This document shows, in pieces, positions 1-15,544 of a DNA stretch of 64,000 bases. Made by a program: the position numbers and the translations under genes. The notes beneath the pieces are model-generated. The model made no database searches and had not been told where the DNA came from. It saw only the letters and a list, made by a program, of their open reading frames with translations. This DNA comes from Polyodon spathula (taxonomy: Eukaryota > Chordata > Actinopteri > Acipenseriformes > Polyodontidae). Where the stretch lies: assembly GCF_017654505.1 (NCBI RefSeq), contig NC_054538.1, positions 63,716,678 through 63,780,677 on the forward strand, read 5' to 3'. Numbering within the stretch: the first letter of the stretch is position 1; each line of letters begins with the position of its first letter.

Positions 1-573
1 CATAGCGCTCTGCTATGTCCCTGGTACATTTTGGAAGCTAATGGGTTAAAATGGTACCAGATACCTTCATGTCTCCCAAAATCCTGGCAGCATTTTAAGG
101 TGCGGTACCTGTACTCTCACCTCGTACTGCACATCTAGGATTTACTCCCTGGCGGACAGCACATCCTTCCAGCCCATTATCTCCACGGTAATGCTGGGCC
201 CCACCTCACTCATTGCTCGGTTATTCTCATCGAACATCCAATGCACCTTCGCCCTATATATATATATATAGGGGTGGGACACTCCGCCACATGCAGGCAT
301 CCCTTTGCCTTTGTCTGTTCAGAGCTTTCTACGATGGTCCGCTCGGCCAGCCCTGTGGGATCAGCCTTCAGTTCCAGCACCTCTGCCAGCAGCACAACAA
401 AATACCCACAAGCCCCGTAGAGTTTTGATGTTAATCTTTCTCTTTTACAGATCTGGTTTGCACTTCGACTCAATTGCACTTTTACTGCCATGACATTTCA
501 TCTCCATATTTATAGGTAACAAGACCTGTAATAGCTGATAACTGTGTTGGGCTCAGACTAGCTTTATACATTA

Positions 574-819
574 ATGTCCTGTTTCCATGAGCACAGATTG
601 ACCGCCAATCAGATCTGATATGGGTTCTCCTGCATTGCTCCTGAACCCTGGTTGAATGTCTACCCGGGTTGAGTGAAAAGACTCCTTTTCCATGCAACAA
701 AAGTTTTTGACAGTTTTAGAAAAGGGTCAGAAAAATACCAGGCTAAATTAACATGGAAACACAGCATCAGGGGCAGCAGATTTTTCAACCCAGGTTGAGT
801 GGTGCATGGAAACGAGGTA
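574..819. mobile_element. MITE-like repeat with CTGTTTCCATG ends
   Basis: The left edge GTCCTGTTTCCATG and right edge CATGGAAACGAGG form imperfect inverted ends. ACCCGGGTTGAGTG and CCCAGGTTGAGTGG occur inside. It lies in the MTIF2 pseudogene, between the G3 block and the LELKADP block. Limits are approximate. Confidence 0.4.
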
Positions 820-1947
820 TAAGTGAACTGTCAGGAAAATTTACTTCAGTCTGGAAAACAAAAAAATCCACAACACACTATGTAGATTACAGAATACAAT
901 GTGTTTTACACCACTAAGCAAGAAGATCCAACCCAAAGTGTCTTTCACAAGCAAGACACCTTTTCATTATTGCCAAAGAAATACAATGACCTCAGTGGTT
1001 TCTGAAAGGCGTTTGCTTGCCACCATCAGTAGTGGTGAAGAGCAATGGTGCCCTCTCTGTCTTAGTACCTTGTATAAAGGTAGTTTGTTTGCTTTAAACT
1101 GCATTGCAAAGGGCTGAATAAAGCAGACAACAAGCCAGACAGGCTATAGATTTTAAGATCAGCCCAGGAGAAATTGTTGATGAGTCAGCCATTGCTTACT
1201 AGTGTGATTGGTTGCAATCCATCAGTAAAAAAGTCTACTGTGGATACTCATCTATGATATACCAAGTGAGCCTGTGCTTTCGTATGCATTGTTATACATT
1301 TACCATTGTACACTGCAGTGAAGGTTTTGAATATTCTGCGATTATATACTGGTAGTCTGGGTACTTTCATTGCAACTTGAAATCTGCATGTCCCGTTCTG
1401 ATTCACAGGGATGTTTAAAACACAAAAGCAAGGTGTTCTCAACATCAGGGTATTGAGCCAATCAGGAACGCTGACAACTTGCATCCACAGTTTACTGTTC
1501 ATAATCATAGGCCTGTATTAGTGTATTCTGTTTTTTCAGATCATTTGTCAAAGCGTGTGGGAAAGTTGAAATCTGCAGCAACATCAATTCTTTTGCTTAT
1601 AATGTGGTACACTATCCAACCCTTTCAACATCTCCACTTTTCTCTACAACGATAATGTGTGAGCACTATGGCAACTCAAAATGCATCATAGGATCTGTAG
1701 TCCCCAAACAGCACTAAAACATAGTACAGAGGCAGTGATCTGGATGCAAGTTAATACATTTCCCAATATCCTTTACACTCAGCTGTTCAAATTAAGGCAC
1801 TTCGCTTTAGTCACATTCACAGTAACAGGAAATTCGTGTTAAGTGAATTTGTATTATAAGTATTTTGCATTAAGTGACTGCAAAATTTGGCCGGGACCTT
1901 GTACTATCAGTGAATTCATCTAATGTGTTTCAACAGGAATTGACTCT

Positions 1948-1966
1948 GTGTGTGTGTGTGTGTGTC

Positions 1967-2048
<82 letters not shown>
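1948..2048. repeat. Compound microsatellite (TG)n(TA)n(GA)n(TA)n
   Basis: Four adjoining dinucleotide runs. It lies between MTIF2 pseudogene blocks and creates the artificial Ile/Tyr/Ser-rich ORF seen on the minus strand. Confidence 0.95.
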
Positions 2049-2053
<5 letters not shown>

Positions 2054-3423
2054 AATAATGGGAATCTTAAGTAAAACTTTTGTCTGAAACAGGATCAGCA
2101 AATCTGACATTTTCAAATGCATGTATATATGTGCATGCATGTATACAAATGTCCACACCTGTGGTAAAAAGAGTAAAACTGTTCCCCAACAGCAGGTGAC
2201 ATTAACGTTTGCATTCTTGGCATGCTGAATGGATGCTATTGTTTGTTTCATCAGCCTGTCGTCTGCAGCTACCACCGGTAGAACACTATCAGTTACATGG
2301 CCTCCTCGGGCTCTCATCGCTGACAGGGCTGCATGCCCTGGGGTGTCTAGGAAAATGATCTTTTCACCAGATGGCAGTTGGTGTGGACTGTGGGGGGGGG
2401 ACAGACAAAAGAGTGATAGTTATCACTTTTTTTTCTTCTCCTTTTTTTATTTCACTAAAACATTTATCATAGACTGTACATAAGTTTCTGACACTGCAAG
2501 TCGTTAAGGTAATTCAATAGGTCTTACAGACAGGTAATCTTTATATACTGGTAATATAACATGTGAAACATGTGATCCTTTTATATAACTTTGACTTCAC
2601 TGTGTACCTACATTGCAATAAGCAATTAAAAGGCGCATGTATTTCTTGTATCTCAAGAAACATTTTTCTCCCATTCGTACTGTAAAATTCCTCGATTATG
2701 AGCAGCTGAGATGTAAAAAAAACAAAGGTTTTGACAGAGAGCTGGTCCTAAGAGGGAGATCTTCAGATTATATTTTTTTTGTCCAAGGCGGTTTACAATT
2801 GCAGCAGTGAAATGAAGGTGAGCCCAGCTTCACAGTGCTTACAGAGGAATGCTCCGATGTGCTGGCTGACACCTCCTGTCTCCATAGCCGCCACCTGTCT
2901 CTTTCTTAAACTGTCCAGCAGTGTGGTTTGACCGTGGTCTGCATGACCCATTATGGTTACAACACTGCTGGGTCTGAATAAAACAAAAGGGATTTCATTA
3001 TAATGTTAGTACCAGGTCTTTTCATTATTACATTTGATCAGCCTTTATTTCAAGAGCCACTTTTCAGTTTACTGACTGTTAAAAAGTAGCTTATTAGCAA
3101 ATGATCAGAGTTCAGCCAACATCATATTCCTGCTTATGATTTAACAACTCCCAAGAAGATCACGTTATTGAAATCTGGTTACATTTGTTTTACATTTGTA
3201 ATAATTTCATATATGAAAGGAACAGTTTGCACATATAAGATCAGGGCAAAACCCATTTTGCAATCTAGTTTTTATCTTGATGCTAGTTTTGATATGAAAA
3301 CTTCAACACCCATGTATACAGTATACAAACATAATGTCCATTGCAATAAACACATTTTATTCCTACAATGTAAAACATTCACAATTCAAACATGTATTTG
3401 TATGTAGTCTTGCAGCAGTAAAC

Positions 3424-3552
<129 letters not shown>

Positions 3553-3930
3553 TTACAAGAAAAACAAATACATATTTACTAAAATGCATGCCATAGAATT
3601 ACAATGAGTACATTCTTTCATAGTACAACTGAAGCTCTTTCTCTTGTAAAGCAAAACAGATCAACTCCACCCCAAGCGAGAGTGTACCTGTTCACTGCAT
3701 CTTTATTTTCCCTGATTTTCCCCTCAGTCAGTTTTGCCCATTTGTACTTCATTCCTGATTTCTTGACTGCCTCCTTGATCCATATCTAAGTGGGAGTCTG
3801 GTTCCAAGGAGTCCAGATCAATTGTGCTGCAAAACCTCACAGACGTCATCTGGCAGGAAAATAACACAAATGAGTTAATTGAGTCAATGAAGTCTGGTGT
3901 ATAAAACATCTGCACTGCCTCAACCTCCAA

Positions 3931-6900
3931 GAATACATTGATACTGTAATTTCATTTATTTTTTACTAGCTATTACCTTGCATTTGTATCTGCATCAGAA
4001 TCCACCTGGCACTATCTATTCTATCTAAAGGCAGCAAAAAAGGAAAGAAAAAAAACCCTTTCAATGACAGAATCAAAGAATACAGCTGCGTACAGAACAT
4101 GACAGTAAGCATGCTGTCTTTTTGACCTTACAGGTTAGCCATATTGCGATCAATGTCAAGATCACTGACACATTTAGTCTGCTCTATTTGTACCTTGGTA
4201 ATACTTTCTTATTGACATTTTACTGCTATAAAAAGATGGCAATGTTCAGTTTGTATCTCAGACTGTTTATGAAATGAAAAAAAACTACAAAAAAAAAAAA
4301 AAAAAACCCTAATGGCTTCTTACAAAGATGCTAAATGGTCTGTTTTTTAAGAATACATATTAGGGTTAAACTCTTAAAACAACCAAGAGCAACAGAGAAT
4401 ATTTTGATCACTGTGCTACTCACAATTTTAAACTCAAAATATACAACCTTTGTTCATTGCTTGCGCAAGTTCGGCTACAGACATAATCTATCTAAGTTTC
4501 ACTTCCTGATTTCCTTTCGGTTTTGGAACCTTGTGTGCAAACTGAGCAGGAGGGGAGGGGGCAGGGGCGTCGAGAGGCACCAAGGGGGGCGCGACTATGA
4601 CCAAAGGGGCAGTTCTGTAAAACAAAAAAAAAATGTAACGGATAGACAGATAGAACATTTTAAATAAATACATAAATGAGTAGGCCAAGTGCTTACCGTT
4701 CAAATAAGCCGTTGACAATCACTTTTGTTCCCATGGGACCGGAGAAAATATGTTTTTAGTGGCGAGTGTGTCAGTGAATGTTTCTGCAATGTTAACAAGC
4801 ATTTTTTTTCTCGGATTTAATGTAAATCGTGTATTTTTTAGATTTAATAAACCAATGTAGCTAAGTACATAAATGTTAACAAACATGTTATTAAAAGTCG
4901 GAATCTTGCCGCTGCTCTGCAACACAATGCACAATTATTGTGAGCTGGATGGGTACTTAAAAAATGAGCAAAATAAACCAAAATGAGCAATTACTGTTAC
5001 AGTTGTGGCTATGTTGCTAGTGTTTTGTTGCTTAAAACACTACTTACTTTGTATTAGTATTTATTTAGTTTTCAAAGTTACAGGCCAATTTAATCCTTGC
5101 AGAAGTGAACAATAACAAAACTGAACATTATTTTGTTATGGAAGAAATGTGATCTTGTGTAATTTGGACGAAAGGACCGCAAACCAGAGGTGTTAAAAAA
5201 GTTTTACATTTTAACTTAAAATCAAATACATTTTCTTATTAAAGTGATTCTTAAAGTCTCTACATTGCTTTAAAGGAAAGTGTTAAACAAAGAAAAGCAA
5301 GTGCTGTTCTTTTGAAGGTAATTATTCTCTAAGTAAGGCGGTTCAAAATACTTGCCATGTCAAGAGTATTTTTTTCTTTTATAATATTAAAATTTGGCTT
5401 TTTGTGCTTGCTTCTAAATATGGTCCACTGAGTTAGAGGGCAAAGTTTGCCCATAGTAGAATAACTTAACACAATAATGTAAGTGCTTCTAGTGCAACAA
5501 GTCATTTATTGTTAGTTGTAAAATAATTGTATTTTCTACTTTAAATATGCAGGCAAGTTTTACACTTGCTTCAGATCGTGTACATTATTTGATATCTTTA
5601 ACAAGAGCTGACAGTGTGCAGAATGACGGGAAGAATAGCAAACATTTTAATTACCTTAGGATATCAGGTACATGCCTTTAAAGTATTGTTGTTTTTTATG
5701 CGCAAATAAACTTACTTGACTTGAAAAATGTCTTAAACGGTGGAAGCAAATTCCTACTTGGTTTGATTGAGTAGTCACCTACACATATGAAAGCTGAAAA
5801 TGTATTTCAATAAAGAACAACGCTAAGTTTTTAATGAAAAAACATTCTAGCCTTCTTGACTAAAGTAAAAACGGGCTTCTGTTATTTTGAAATACCACTG
5901 CTTCAGATTACTACCAGTGCTTAATAACAGTAACAACACTTTATTTAGAGTTAGCCTGTTCATAGCGGGCAATACAAACCTACTAACTGCCTAATTTTAA
6001 AAAAATACATACATAACCATCTGAATAAAATTTCCCTACTAGAGAATAAAAACTAACAACTACCTAGCCTATATTCAGTAAAACAAATTTTTGAAGTCAA
6101 CTATTCAGCATCATCTGTTGCAGTCACACCGCTGCTAATGTTAGCTGTTCAGTGCAGAGCAGACTATGGGTCAAACCAATGTTCATGTAGGGTGCATTTT
6201 ACTGTGTACCTAAAATGTATTGTGGTGGTGTCAAGAAGGATGCGAGACATGGTTTCAAGGCTAAATTTTTTATTTGTTTTAGCCGGTACGTCGGAAGGCA
6301 TGTGGACAAATGTGCAATAGGAGCTCTATGGCGGATGCCAGCTCGCAGAGGGACTCCCCTGTGCTCTATGGGTTAAGTGCCTATGGTCTCAATCAAGTTA
6401 CAGTTCAACAGGAGAAAAATATATTAAAAAGGTTTCATGGATTTGAACCTGATTTAAACATACATTAATATGGACAGTTATATCGCAACTGTATCGGAAC
6501 TGTAACGGTATTGAAAAGTAAAATTGGTCAGAAAGTGGTTTCGTACCGGTATATTTTATACTGAAACAAACTGTACTGATATTGTACCGATACAAGTGTG
6601 AACAAGGCTCTAGTATCGCACCAATACAAGTGTGAACAGGGCTTTACATGAATCATACAAATGAACCTCGAAGGGGCCATTTTGACGGAATTGCTTCTAC
6701 AGACAGAGTGCTTTCACCCATGTATTTGGTAAAGTTAAACAGCTATTTCCTTTCAGCTCAGTTGATAAACAACAGTTGCTAAGGGATACTCACATTTTTT
6801 AAAGAGGAAACAGCATTTAAAAAAAAAAAAAAAGCTGAGAAACTTCTGATGCAAAAGAACACAAAGTCACATGCTGTAGAATTTAAAGTTTAATAATGGA

Positions 6901-8833
6901 GGGATGTAAAATGGGAGACACATGAGTATATTGACTTAATAATCGTCTCAATTTTGTTGCATAAAATGCTTTGTCTAAAAAGTTGTTTCCGTGCTGGTAT
7001 TGTTTTATTTGGTAAGTGAAGTTTGGAGCAAGGATTTTATTAGTGTATCTTCTAACAACTAATATTTGGCAATCTGAGCTATAATGTCAAGCTGGAGTGC
7101 TTTTAGTTCACCTCCATTTTGAATAAATGCACTAAAACGGACACCACATTGTTAAAGGGCTTTATGCTTACCTTCACTGTTTAATCTGCTTTGGGGTGAG
7201 ACAGTAATTGAGATTTCCCACAGCATCTGCCCAAGAGACACTACCTGCTCAGTGAGGCATGGGAGACCTTATAGCATCCCTTATAGCACTCCATCAAGCC
7301 TGCAGCTCTGGGTCTGGCTGCATTTGAGCCATCTAGAGCTTTCCAATAGGGTCATTGACACCGTGCAGAATGCCAGAGCACCATCCACGCCTTCTCAATA
7401 CAGGTAAAAGTGGGATGTTTTTTAGATGTGGTGTCTGCCGCATGGTTTTGACCCCACAGCCTGTCCCATGGTAGTTATACTGCAATTTTTGCAGGACCTT
7501 TTTGACGAGCTGAAATCCCCCTCCATGTTAACGGTCTAACTGGCAGCCATTTCGGCTTGCCAAGTCAAAATTGACTCCCCAGGAGCTCAGTTCCTGGTGG
7601 GGCGATTTTTGAAAGGGGCTTGGCGGCTTCGGTCGTCTGTGAAGGAAATTGTTCCTTTCTGGAGGATAAATGTGGTGCTTAATAGGGCTATCACTTAAGT
7701 GTCCAAATAGCAATCGATTAATTGGGCACACAAAATATAACCGTTCAAAAGAAATATTGATAATTGTACCGCCCACAGAAACTTTCGCTCCCACCAATTT
7801 GATTATTTTTATATAACTGCTGTTCAGTAAAAGCTTGTGCGCAGCAATGGGATGCAAGGGGTAATGAGCTGTAATGTAGCTTTGCGCGTGGTACTGTGGG
7901 AGCACCGGCATAAAAAAATGTTATCAGCTGTGGGCGGCACTGATTGTACTAACATTGACTAGCTGTGATCATCATTCAGGAAACCCCGGCGGAGCATGCA
8001 GCCGGTTTGAAAAACTCAAAAAAAACATCATTTTGAAACTCCAAAAAAGCACAAACTGCAATCAGTTTTTTTCAATGTACACAATTTGTTTGTGTGTGTG
8101 TGCCAGGAATACAAGCTTGTCGACCTGCTCTGGATCCAAGGCGGCACGCTTTTTCTTTACATTGAATACACAGGGGCATTTTCAAAACTGAGTAGCTGGT
8201 AAATCAGTGACCGCAGTGATTTGATGTCCTTGAGGTTATTGAGGCTTAGAGCCTTTATGACGTAAACTAAGGACGTAATCTAAACTAAACTAACAGGCAG
8301 CTATAAGTATAAAAGATTATATATAGACATGGCATTTTCCAGGTTTTTAATTTTTAGTTTGTTTAATGCAATTACTGCAGGTTGGTAAAAACATAATCGT
8401 AACAATTTAGTGGGGTTTGTTTATGAATGGTATTTTAGGAAGGGAGCTGCCCTAGAAAAAAAACATACTAAATTACATCTTGTAAGTTGCTAACTAATTG
8501 AAATTCAATTAATAAATATTGTTAAAACCTGCTTGTCACAATAAACTGGATTATTTATTTATTTTTTTTTACTTCCTTATTGTGTTGAAAATGTCCCTTC
8601 ATTGAAAATAAATGTAATTTAAGAGTAAAAGAAAAATCTGAAATATAAATTGCATCTGTGTTTTTTGTCAGGAACCGAAACAGAAATTTAAAAAAGGTTT
8701 GTTTAAACATTTTTTTTAAAACGGAATGGATCATTTAAACTGTTCAAAGACTTGGTTTGATCTTCCATTATTCTTACCTGAAAATGGGAGAGGGAGGGGG
8801 CAGTGTCCTGTTCTGTTTTGTTTGGCCTGCCAG
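3931..8833. other. No recognisable gene; gap between MTIF2 halves
   Basis: AT-rich DNA between the inverted 5' half and the plus-strand 3' half of MTIF2. It should hold the right-hand inversion breakpoint. I saw poly-A runs (4289, 6818), a local duplication of ATACAAGTGTGAACA (6590-6640, DNA-transposon-like) and no supported exon. The 127-codon minus ORF at 7528-7911 has no recognisable motif. Confidence 0.5.
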
Positions 8834-10834
8834 GTGACATGGATGGGTCTGTGGAGGCCATTCTGAACATCCTGGACAGTTATGATGCAGTTCATTGTCC
8901 ACCGCGAGTCTGACATTACCTAAAATGACATTAAACTTGCAGAAACATTCTCAGGTAATCTGCAAAAGACAAGGCTTCCGATATTAATTGATTAACTGTT
9001 TTGTATAGTTACAAAATGCCTTTTAGTATATAAATAAATATGATCATATTAGTTCATTATTGCAGTATGCCAAAAAATGCTACTTTTTCAACATATAGTT
9101 CCTACTTTAAAAAAAAAAAAAAAAATGTAATACAGGTATGACCTCTTGTGGTCATGTGTGAAATTGCTGAATAGCAAAGCTCTGCAACAAATAATGCGTG
9201 AGCAAGTTATTACACGAATTCACCAAAACTCTGTAAATTTGCACGCTGGCTAAAAATAGATTAGCGCACATGCAAACCCCAGTCCTGTTGCTAATCTCTT
9301 TTTACTTCAATTTAACAACTATAGTGAAACTTGTATCCTTTGATGAATGGTACGTTAATGATAAACTTGGTCAATAGTGTTAATGCACATTACACATACT
9401 CTATATATACGAACTTGCATGCGACAGATGATAGGAGCTTTACCAAGCTGTTACTTAATCAGCCAGTGGGATCTAAATATGGTCACTGTTTAAATATTAC
9501 AAATAAAAATTAAACTGCCATTTTAGTTCAAACATATCCACCATCTTGTCTTAAATCAACTGAATAGCCTGCATGAGTTCTGGAATACTTATTATTTCCA
9601 GGCTGCAAAACAGAGCATATTCAACTTGTAACTGTAAACTAATCAGAACATTTTTTTTTTACTAAGTAGTGTAAAGCTGAAGGCTAATGAAGCCACTTTT
9701 TCAGGAACAGTGGCTTGAAACCTGGTTCCAAGAGACCGGTAAACCTAGTTTTGAGGTAACTTTGCTGTATCAAACCCCAGGTCTCCTGAAAAACCTGATC
9801 AAAACGATCCAGATAAAAGTAATCTCAATCACAAAATATAGGATTACAAAATCCGGATCCAGATTAAAAGTTTTAAAAAACAGACCCCTGGTGTGCCACG
9901 CAGTGGCCTGAAACCAAGTTCCAAGCCACAAAGTGGCTCTGTGTTCCATCAGCTGAATGTTTTAATAGAACAGAATCAATCAGACAAAGCCTGTGGAAAA
10001 AGATCCAGACATTTAGAATGAAGTAAGCACCACTCATTTTAATCATTGATTTTTACTTTCCATAATAGCTATGCAAACAGACGGGTGGAATTGTTTTTTT
10101 GAGAGAATGCAGTAGGCAAGTGTAATGTACCAATATACAAACACGGGTACTAAAAAAATATCAACGTCATGCCATCGTGGGGATGAGATGAGATTTCCAC
10201 AGTAAAAACGACCACTGTTTTTGTTGTGGCTACTTTCAGTGACAGTTGGGAAGAGGTTGTTGCCAGCGGCTGGCTGCAGGGTGAACAAGGGACAGCTCAG
10301 GCAAGGCAAGTTAAACAGCCTGCAGTTGACACAGTGGGTGTCTTCAGAAAGTGTTTAGTTAAGAAATTTTACAGTATTACATTACAAAGGGGTTCTATGC
10401 CATCGCTTAGTTTAATATACAAAAAGCCATGCTGGTCCACATAAGAAATAAAATGGTTTGTCTTTTTTTTGGTGATTATGTATTTATAGTATTTAAGTAC
10501 CACCAGAAATAGAAGTTTATATTACTGGTACAATTTGAATGAATGTATTGGTATTTAAGACACATACCACGTAAGATCCGACTATTTCAATGTGTAACAT
10601 TAAGAGTGCAACATTATGTTACAGGGGGTGGGGGGATAGGGCACTCTAGTACATCATCTAAGACTCCCTCAGGTTTCTTGGAAACCCTGAAACGCCTCAA
10701 GGATGATGTGCAAACCGTAAAGACTGGAATGGAGTGTGGCCTCTCTATGGATAAGGGCATTGATTTGCAGCTTGGAGATTAAGATGTGTGCTACGAAGAC
10801 ACAGAAACAGATCTGCTGGGACCCAATGTTTTAA
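8834..10834 (+). pseudogene. MTIF2: MTIF2 pseudogene, 3' half
   Basis: Plus-strand remnants of the C-terminal part of MTIF2. Block 8834-8954 reads GDMDGSVEAILNILDSYDA, then shifts frame and carries a TAA at 8921 before NDIKLAE; it keeps an AG acceptor and a GT donor. A block near 10202-10337 contains ATFS, then after a frameshift LLPAAGCRVNKGQL. Block 10673-10834 reads LETLKRLKDDVQTVKTGM and ECGLSMDKGIDLQLGD, then a premature TAA at 10780, VCYED, another frameshift, and the family's terminal WDPxF before a stop ending at 10834. These regions follow, in protein order, the blocks on the opposite strand at 121-3849. The gene therefore ends here in its ancestral orientation, tail to tail with RPS27A. 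It cannot make a normal product. A functional copy may exist elsewhere in the genome. Confidence 0.85.
8955..10201. other. Intronic remnant with possible MITE
   Basis: Between two MTIF2 pseudogene blocks. At 9690-9950 there is a repeat-like segment with AGCCACTTT inverted edges and CAGTGGCYTGAAACC near both sides, possibly a MITE. Nothing else is supported. Confidence 0.35.
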
Positions 10835-11347
10835 AATAATGAAAATAACCACAGGATTGGATCACAAGTAAAACATGATGGACCAGAAGCTTTATTGGGT
10901 GCACTTGTCCTTATTGATAAAACTGTTTGGAGTGAAGAGAATTAAAAGCATTTTTCTTAATTACCGCATTTATATGAAAACTGTACAACTTTTAAACGGT
11001 ATTTATTGATATCTGCAGATCAGATAGGAATGCCATCCAGAAAAACTAGTATCTTGACACACATTCTAAATTTGCCGCATTTACTCTATCCTTGGGCTTC
11101 ACAAGAGCCAACATTTGAACCTCCCCAGGGACCATATTAGGGGGTGTAAAATACTTTTCCCATAAATTCTTTGATGCACTACCTCACCCCATCTTAGGAG
11201 TACAATATATAAATTGACCTAGTCTAAAACACTATTACAGGACTATTCAAGACTCATTTACTCTGCATCAGCTCATTTCACTTAATCTGAAGATCCAGCT
11301 TGTGTTGTAGAATAAAGGAGGCATGGCAAAAGGATTGTTGGAGAATC

Positions 11348-11353
11348 TTTATT
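11348..11353 (-). terminator. RPS27A: RPS27A polyadenylation signal
   Basis: On the minus strand this reads AATAAA and begins 17 nt after the RPS27A stop codon. The very short 3' UTR is usual for ribosomal protein genes. Cleavage is expected near 11330, leaving about 500 bp to the end of the convergent MTIF2 remnant. Confidence 0.75.
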
Positions 11354-11369
11354 AAATTAGATGTTCATT

Positions 11370-13615
<2,246 letters not shown>

Positions 13616-14009
13616 CTTGAAACAGATTCCACCTGCACATAGGGAAATAACGTGTCAGCTTTTTCACTTTACAAACACATACTGCAAATAAAAAGGGCTT
13701 AATGTGTATTTATTTGAACAAAAACCGTATTTGAATCCAGCAGCACAAACTCACCACTAACCTCCAGCTAATGGCGGATCATGAGAAGAGGGCTTCTAGC
13801 TGGCGACACGGGGTTTTCTTACAGTCGGTGCAGGGGAAGGCTGGCTAGCGTACTGCCAGAATGAAAATACAAACTTTTGATCCTCGTTACCGACCAAACT
13901 TTTTTTTTTTTTTTTTTTTTTTTTAACCTTTTGCGAGTAATTTATTATAATTCGATAATAGCAACCTGAATTACAGCAATTTAAGAATTTCAGAAAACAA
14001 TTCCTTTGC

Positions 14010-14245
14010 TTTATGGGAGTTGTAGTTATATCAGTCATCATGAGCAAAGGGAGCAAGCCCAGAAAGCACTTCGCTATTTTTGGGAAAATAATACAAAAAA
14101 TAAATAAAATAAAAAAAAATCTTGGTTCGATTAATGTAGCCTATCCAAATTCGGAATGTTTTTATTATAGTAGTCTTGCAAAAATTAAAAGTTGGATCTC
14201 ATTATTTGTTCACCAGGGAACACGAGTGAACTACAACCCCCACAA
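14010..14245. promoter_or_regulatory. Two ZNF143/THAP11-like ACTACAAYTCCC motifs upstream of RPS27A
   Basis: On the minus strand near 14013-14026 the sequence reads ACTACAACTCCCA. On the plus strand near 14231-14243 it reads ACTACAACCCCCA. This is close to the ACTACAATTCCC core bound by ZNF143 and THAP11 at many divergent housekeeping promoters. The motifs lie 220-450 bp upstream of the RPS27A start, where mammals have a head-to-head CLHC1/RPS27A promoter. Binding is inferred from motif only. Confidence 0.4.
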
Positions 14246-14437
14246 ATCATTGCTCACCAAGGTTTCTTAGCAGCCTTCTTGGGTACCGCAAACGCTTCGT
14301 TGGAGCAGAGCATAGATTGTGCTGGTTACGCGTCAGTTATACCGATTATACCGTAAGAAAAACGCGCCTCGCTTTTCTTGTGTAAACTACAAATACTTAA
14401 AAGAAAAAAAAAGTGATTTTCAAAACTGCAGAGTATA

Positions 14438-15016
14438 TGTAACCGGCCGTCACTACTCAGGTTCATTGCTCCTTTAAAAATAGATCCAGGACACAGAAAC
14501 TTGATATATTGGATCGGTTACGCGCTATTTTTAATTATGACACACACAATGAAAATAAACAAAACAAACACCTGGCTCTTTTTCGAGCACTAACTTGGAT
14601 GGCTATGCCGTTTACCTGACACAAACAAAACCAAACCACGCAGGTTAACACGAGTTGAAAAAGGGTGTGTGTGTGGTGGTGGTGGTGGTGGTGGTGTTGT
14701 TGTTGTTGTTGTTGTTGTTGTTTTAAATATGCTTGAGCACACTAGCAGCCCTGACCAGACAGCCTGATGGCTTTCTTTAAATACCCTGCACCTGGCTCTA
14801 ATTTACAATGATAGCCAGGTGCAAGGGATATTTACCAATACAACAATTATACAAAACAAACAATTAGCAAATGTGCATTTGCACTTTTTTTTTTAAGCAG
14901 GGAGGAATTAACCCTCTCCCTGCTCACTATATATATATATAATCTTTAAAAACACCAAAGATCATTACACCATTTGAGCTGTTAATTATTATTATTATGC
15001 AACCCTGGACAGCACA
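14438..15016 (-). mobile_element. LTR-like remnant, minus orientation
   Basis: Read on the minus strand, this block resembles the LTR at 20605-20970 in layout: GCAGGGAGAGGGTTAATTCC near the start, then a palindrome (14784-14827, arms CCTGCACCTGGCT/AGCCAGGTGC) followed by TATTTAAAG. It also holds TGG and TTG trinucleotide runs (14672-14722). No target duplication was found, so the ends are guesses. Confidence 0.35.
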
Positions 15017-15544
15017 GACCAAATATTGTATTTGCCTATTTTTCACCTAGGCACTTTGGATGCTTGATTGAATTCATCTTCAGGTGCAAGCTTTTCATTC
15101 AATGGATATGCTGTTCTTCCTCCTATATCAGTGCCAGAGACAAGAACAACTTGGATTCAGTGAATAAATTGATCGAGTGAACAAAAAAAAAAAAGAGTAG
15201 GATATCCTGCTAAAGGTCCAGATGAGCAACGCTTTATCGTTGCATTTGACAACGTAAAGCAGTCATGATATGTAAACAGTTTGTAATATTTCCCAAGGTT
15301 TCAATTTTACATTTATGCATAAAATAAGACACAGGAAAGGCCAGAATGAGAATGCAATTTATGTATTTGTTTTTAAACAGGTAATTGAGCATGCTACTGC
15401 ATAAAAGAGCATTCTCACCTCCATTAAACAGGCATATGATGACTACAGTGGTGCTGTAAGAAATGGTCACACAGATGTCAGATTCATTCATGGGAATTTG
15501 AAGACAAAGGCTGCTGAGCCAACAACTCTCAGCTGCTCGTAGAG

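Noticed and set aside
1916..2317. 133-codon minus ORF taken as a complete protein
   Set aside because: Its N-terminal third is a real MTIF2 exon remnant, but the rest is intron and dinucleotide repeat translated as Ile/Tyr/Ser. Only the exon block is annotated.
7528..7911. 127-codon minus ORF
   Set aside because: No motif, no splice context and ordinary AT-rich composition; probably chance.
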